Part shown: one piece after another, positions 61,050 through 64,000 of the stretch | Numbering within the stretch: position 1 is the first letter of the stretch | Layout of the letters: every line of letters starts with the position of its first letter | Source: an uncultured Acetatifactor sp. | GTDB lineage: Bacteria; Bacillota; Clostridia; Lachnospirales; Lachnospiraceae | Direction: 5' to 3' | Length of the DNA stretch: 64,000 nucleotides | Assembly (NCBI GenBank): GCA_910578815.1 | Contig: CAJTSE010000006.1 | Location: 175,812 to 239,811 of the forward strand | Made by a program: the position numbers and the translations under genes | The notes under the pieces: model-generated | What the model was told of the DNA's origin: nothing | Database searches by the model: none | What the model saw: the letters and a program-made list of their open reading frames with translations, nothing else

Positions 61050-63775
61050 ACATATTCCATAAGGTTACACTTCAGTCCTTAAAAAAGAACAGAACCAGAA
61101 CCACGGTTACCATCATAGGAATCATCCTTTCGGCGGCCATGATCTGCGCCGTCACGACCTTTGTTTCCAGTATGCGGAATTATGCCATGAGCTATGCGGT
61201 TTATTCCGGCGGAGACTGGCACGGGGCGCTGTTTGACGCCCCGGAGAGTGATCTGGAGAGGATACGCAGTGCCGACGAGGTTTCGGCTTCCGCATACGGC
61301 CAGCGCCTGGGCTATGCAAAGATGGACAGCAGTAATGTGTTCAAGCCCTATCTGTATGTATTGGGGGGCCAGAAGGAAGCCTTTTTTGAAATGCTGCCGA
61401 TACGACTGATTTCCGGCGAGCTACCAAAAAACGGAAATGAAATCATCCTGCCGGAGCATCTATTAACGAATGGGGGGCCTGACCTTGCGGTGGGCGACAC
61501 GGTTACGCTGGAGCTGGGCCTGCGTATGCTGGGCGGTTTATCCATGGGGCAGAATAATTCCTGTACCGTCTATGACAGTAAAACAAATAAAGAGATAATG
61601 AATGACGAGGTCCTTGAGGTAAGGGAGACAAGAACTTATACCGTGACAGGTATTTATAAGCGCCCTTCTTTTGAGGATTGGGCAGCGCCCGGCTATACTG
61701 CCCTGACGGTGGCGGATGAGGAATTTGGGGACGGTACGGGCTTTGATGTCTATTTTAAGATGAAGAATCCGGCCAGGGTCTATGAATTTATGAAAGGATT
61801 TGAACTAAGTGGAACATGGAATACAGAGGTGCTGATGTATTCCGGCGTATCCCGCTATGACAGCTTTCTTGGCATGCTGACCAGCCTTGCGGTGATCGTA
61901 ATCGGACTCATCATGTTTGGCTCCGTGTCACTGATCTATAATGCCTTTTCCATCTCCGTTTCTGAAAGGACCAGACAGTTTGGCCTGTTGTCCTCCGTGG
62001 GGGCCACGAAAAGGCAGCTGAAAAAGATGGTGTTATTTGAAGCTCTGGCGGTCAGTATTGTGGGGATTCCTTTAGGGATTCTGGCAGGTATCGGCGGGAT
62101 TGGTGTCACCCTGCTGCTGATCGGTAATAAATTTATCAGTATTATGGGTGATTTTGAGCTGCCTCTGCGTGTCTGTGTGTCCTGGCAGTCCGTTGTCATT
62201 GCCGTAATCGTAGCGCTGGTTACGGTGTTGATTTCCGCCTGGATTCCTTCGAAGCGGGCCACAAGGATTTCCGCAGTGGAGGCGATCCGCCAAAGCACGG
62301 ATGTAAAGGGGGAGAAGAAACCGATCAGAACCTCAGTATTTCAGCTGAAGCTGTTCGGCCTGTCCGGTGTCCTTGCGGGGAAATACTATAAGAGAAGTAA
62401 GCGGAAATACCGGGCTACCGTATTAAGCCTTTTTATGAGCATTGTATTGTTTGTTTCCGCGTCTGCCTTTACGGAGTATTTGATGGAATCCGTTACAGGC
62501 GGTTTTGCCGGTAACGGATATGATCTGCAGTACTCGATTGACGAAGAAGAGGAAAATAACGGAACGAGGGAGGAGGTTCTGGAGATCTTACTGTCGGATC
62601 AGTATGTAACTGACGGCACATATTTACGACATGGTTATATTAACGGAGCCATAGAAAACCAATATATTGCAGAGGAATTTCTGAATCATTTTGCAAGGGA
62701 AGCCTCTGGCTATGGCGGGGAAAACGGAGAGATTTCGGAGGCAGAGACTCCTGTCAACGGGTATGTTTATTTTGTAAGCGATCAGGAATTTGAGCAGCTT
62801 CTTACCTGCTATGGTCTTCCAAGGGAGGACTATTTTAACACGGAAGCGCCTCTGGGAATTGCCCAGGACGGTGCGGTTCATTTTAATAAAGATAAGGAAA
62901 AGTATGAAACAGTGACTGTTTTAAATTCCGATGTCAGTGAATTTCATGGCAGGAAATTAAAGGATTTTTCCGATTACTATTATATGGAAGAGGGCCTGGA
63001 TGAAAACGGAAATCCGGTGATGCGGTTCTGGAATGACAGTGATAAAAAGGATTTGCTGGAGATACCCTATGAGGATGCCTTTATCAAGTATTCCTTAAGG
63101 ACAGGCAAGACAATTACCGAGGCACCCTTCTATATTACAAAGTCCACGGGGGCAGACCTGAATATCATATATCCCTATAGCATGATGAAAAGCGTGCTGC
63201 CGCAAGAGATGCTGAAATCCGGTATGCGCCGCACCTACTTCTGCCTTATCACGGAGAATCATAAGGCAAGCTATGATAATCTCAGCAAAGTCCTGGTTGA
63301 AAACGGTATGGAGTCGATCTATCTCAATGATTATGCCGAAAGAGAGGAAATGGACCGGAATATTGTCACCATTATCCAGGTGTTTTCCTATGGGTTTATT
63401 GTGCTGATTTCGCTGGTGGCCGCGGCCAATGTATTTAATACCATAACAACCAACATCAACCTGCGCCGCAGGGAGTTTGCAATGCTGAAGTCCGTGGGTA
63501 TGAGTCAAAAGGGATTTCACAGGATGATGAATTATGAGTGCCTGCTATACGGCACCAGGGCGCTGCTTTTTGGGCTGCCGGCGTCCGCGGGAGTTACCTG
63601 GTTAATTTGCCGGGCCATAAACGGAGGGTATGAAACGACTTACCATCTGCCATGGGGAGCTGTTGGAATTGCAGTATTAAGTGTATTTCTGGTAGTATTT
63701 GCCACCATGTTGTATGCCATGGGCAAGATCAGGAAAGATAATCTGATTGATGTTTTGAAAAATGAAAATTTGTAG
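61046..63775 (+). CDS. Large ABC permease with two FtsX domains
   Basis: 909 residues. N-terminal helix (~18-40, TVTIIGIILSAAMICAV), first external domain to ~275, three helices with FGLLSSVGATKRQL, a second anchor near 465, a long second external domain (~490-770, acidic), and three final helices with EFAMLKSVGMSQKG. It is larger than the 24180 permease mainly through the second external domain, the part that in BceB-like proteins meets the peptide antibiotic. Likely function: peptide-antibiotic sensing and resistance, or envelope maintenance. Confidence 0.9.
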   Translation: MNIFHKVTLQSLKKNRTRTTVTIIGIILSAAMICAVTTFVSSMRNYAMSYAVYSGGDWHGALFDAPESDLERIRSADEVSASAYGQRLGYAKMDSSNVFKPYLYVLGGQKEAFFEMLPIRLISGELPKNGNEIILPEHLLTNGGPDLAVGDTVTLELGLRMLGGLSMGQNNSCTVYDSKTNKEIMNDEVLEVRETRTYTVTGIYKRPSFEDWAAPGYTALTVADEEFGDGTGFDVYFKMKNPARVYEFMKGFELSGTWNTEVLMYSGVSRYDSFLGMLTSLAVIVIGLIMFGSVSLIYNAFSISVSERTRQFGLLSSVGATKRQLKKMVLFEALAVSIVGIPLGILAGIGGIGVTLLLIGNKFISIMGDFELPLRVCVSWQSVVIAVIVALVTVLISAWIPSKRATRISAVEAIRQSTDVKGEKKPIRTSVFQLKLFGLSGVLAGKYYKRSKRKYRATVLSLFMSIVLFVSASAFTEYLMESVTGGFAGNGYDLQYSIDEEEENNGTREEVLEILLSDQYVTDGTYLRHGYINGAIENQYIAEEFLNHFAREASGYGGENGEISEAETPVNGYVYFVSDQEFEQLLTCYGLPREDYFNTEAPLGIAQDGAVHFNKDKEKYETVTVLNSDVSEFHGRKLKDFSDYYYMEEGLDENGNPVMRFWNDSDKKDLLEIPYEDAFIKYSLRTGKTITEAPFYITKSTGADLNIIYPYSMMKSVLPQEMLKSGMRRTYFCLITENHKASYDNLSKVLVENGMESIYLNDYAEREEMDRNIVTIIQVFSYGFIVLISLVAAANVFNTITTNINLRRREFAMLKSVGMSQKGFHRMMNYECLLYGTRALLFGLPASAGVTWLICRAINGGYETTYHLPWGAVGIAVLSVFLVVFATMLYAMGKIRKDNLIDVLKNENL

Positions 63776-63782
63776 CCGTAGC

Positions 63783-63821
63783 TTTACTCGGACGCAGCCG
63801 ACTTGGATGCGTCCGAGTAAA
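63783..63821. terminator. Hairpin after the permease gene
   Basis: Perfect 14-bp stem (63783-63796 with 63808-63821), 11-nt loop, no T run on the plus strand. Probably the end of the ABC operon transcript. Confidence 0.55.
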
Positions 63822-63933
63822 TGCTGACTTTCGTCTTCTGCCCTGTTATCTTGTTATCAAAGAAAACAGCAGGGAGCGGCCCTGCCGGACCAACACCGGG
63901 ACCGTCGGATTCCTTTTGAGGTGGCAGCTCCAT
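63784..63933 (-). CDS. Possible 49-residue ORF, doubtful
   Basis: Minus-strand ATG at 63933, AGGTAG 9 nt upstream, reading MELPPQKESDGPGVGPAGPL and ending KVSIYSDASKSAASE at TAA. The Pro/Gly-rich start and the overlap with the terminator hairpin make it doubtful. A stop lies four codons upstream of the ATG, so it is not the tail of a longer frame. Confidence 0.2.
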   Translation of the reverse strand: MELPPQKESDGPGVGPAGPLPAVFFDNKITGQKTKVSIYSDASKSAASE

Positions 63934-64000
63934 TATAAGCTTCTACCTGAATCAGTGAAACTCAATTGCTTTGAACGCTGACAACTGCATATTTAATCAG

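Overview
The window looks like chromosome of a gut-type, low-to-moderate GC Firmicute, most likely a clostridium of the Lachnospiraceae group. The grounds are strong AGGAGG-type ribosome binding sites, sigma-A promoters with 17-bp spacers, tRNAs without encoded CCA, GHKL/LytTR and BceRS-like signalling, many XRE and MerR regulators, paired ABC exporters and scattered intracellular glycosidases. This is inference from gene content; there is no rRNA or marker gene to fix the genus.

Layout. 0-12 kb: tRNA-Pro, an XRE regulator with an effector domain, RlmI, a heavy-metal exporter with a Fur-family regulator, a HisK-like PHP phosphatase, a GH13 amylase-like enzyme, and the SbcD/SbcC nuclease pair. 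12-15 kb: a frameshifted flagellin tail, tRNA-Lys, a 166-bp inverted-repeat element, a NUDIX-GNAT fusion and a decayed double GNAT. 15-24 kb: drug-export genes. A split ABC exporter (two membrane subunits, one ATPase, all separate) is followed by its MerR regulator. A second MerR gene faces a heterodimeric ABC exporter, with a MATE pump behind it. 24-30.4 kb: an FtsX-type permease/ATPase/response regulator/kinase operon, then remnants of an AbiE toxin-antitoxin pair and of traX. 30.6-49 kb: glycan enzymes (GH29 fucosidase, SGNH/CE2-like esterase, two different GH42 beta-galactosidases) mixed with housekeeping genes (TatD, phosphatase, GNAT, methyltransferase), an ECF-type sigma factor, a solute-binding lipoprotein, and an AgrC/AgrA-like pair with a DUF6440 gene. 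49-58 kb: an unusual XRE/papain-like fusion, DUF402, an XRE gene, an Erm methylase behind a transcription attenuator, AraC/GyrI-type sensors, and a strip of decayed accessory genes (PIN toxin, relaxase tail, truncated PH-like gene). 58-64 kb: a second permease-type ABC/two-component module.

The most interesting non-coding signal is a structured element present twice, about 24 kb apart (34026-34165 and 57837-57983). The copies share one multi-branched fold. They differ by compensatory base-pair changes, including a whole inserted base pair. The second copy sits in a hairpin-dense leader upstream of the 58-64 kb module. Other notable signals are two MerR-type promoters with 19-bp spacers, direct repeats with 11-bp period before the two ABC modules, and the long erm leader with an intrinsic terminator. 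All calls come from reading the sequence; no database search was run.
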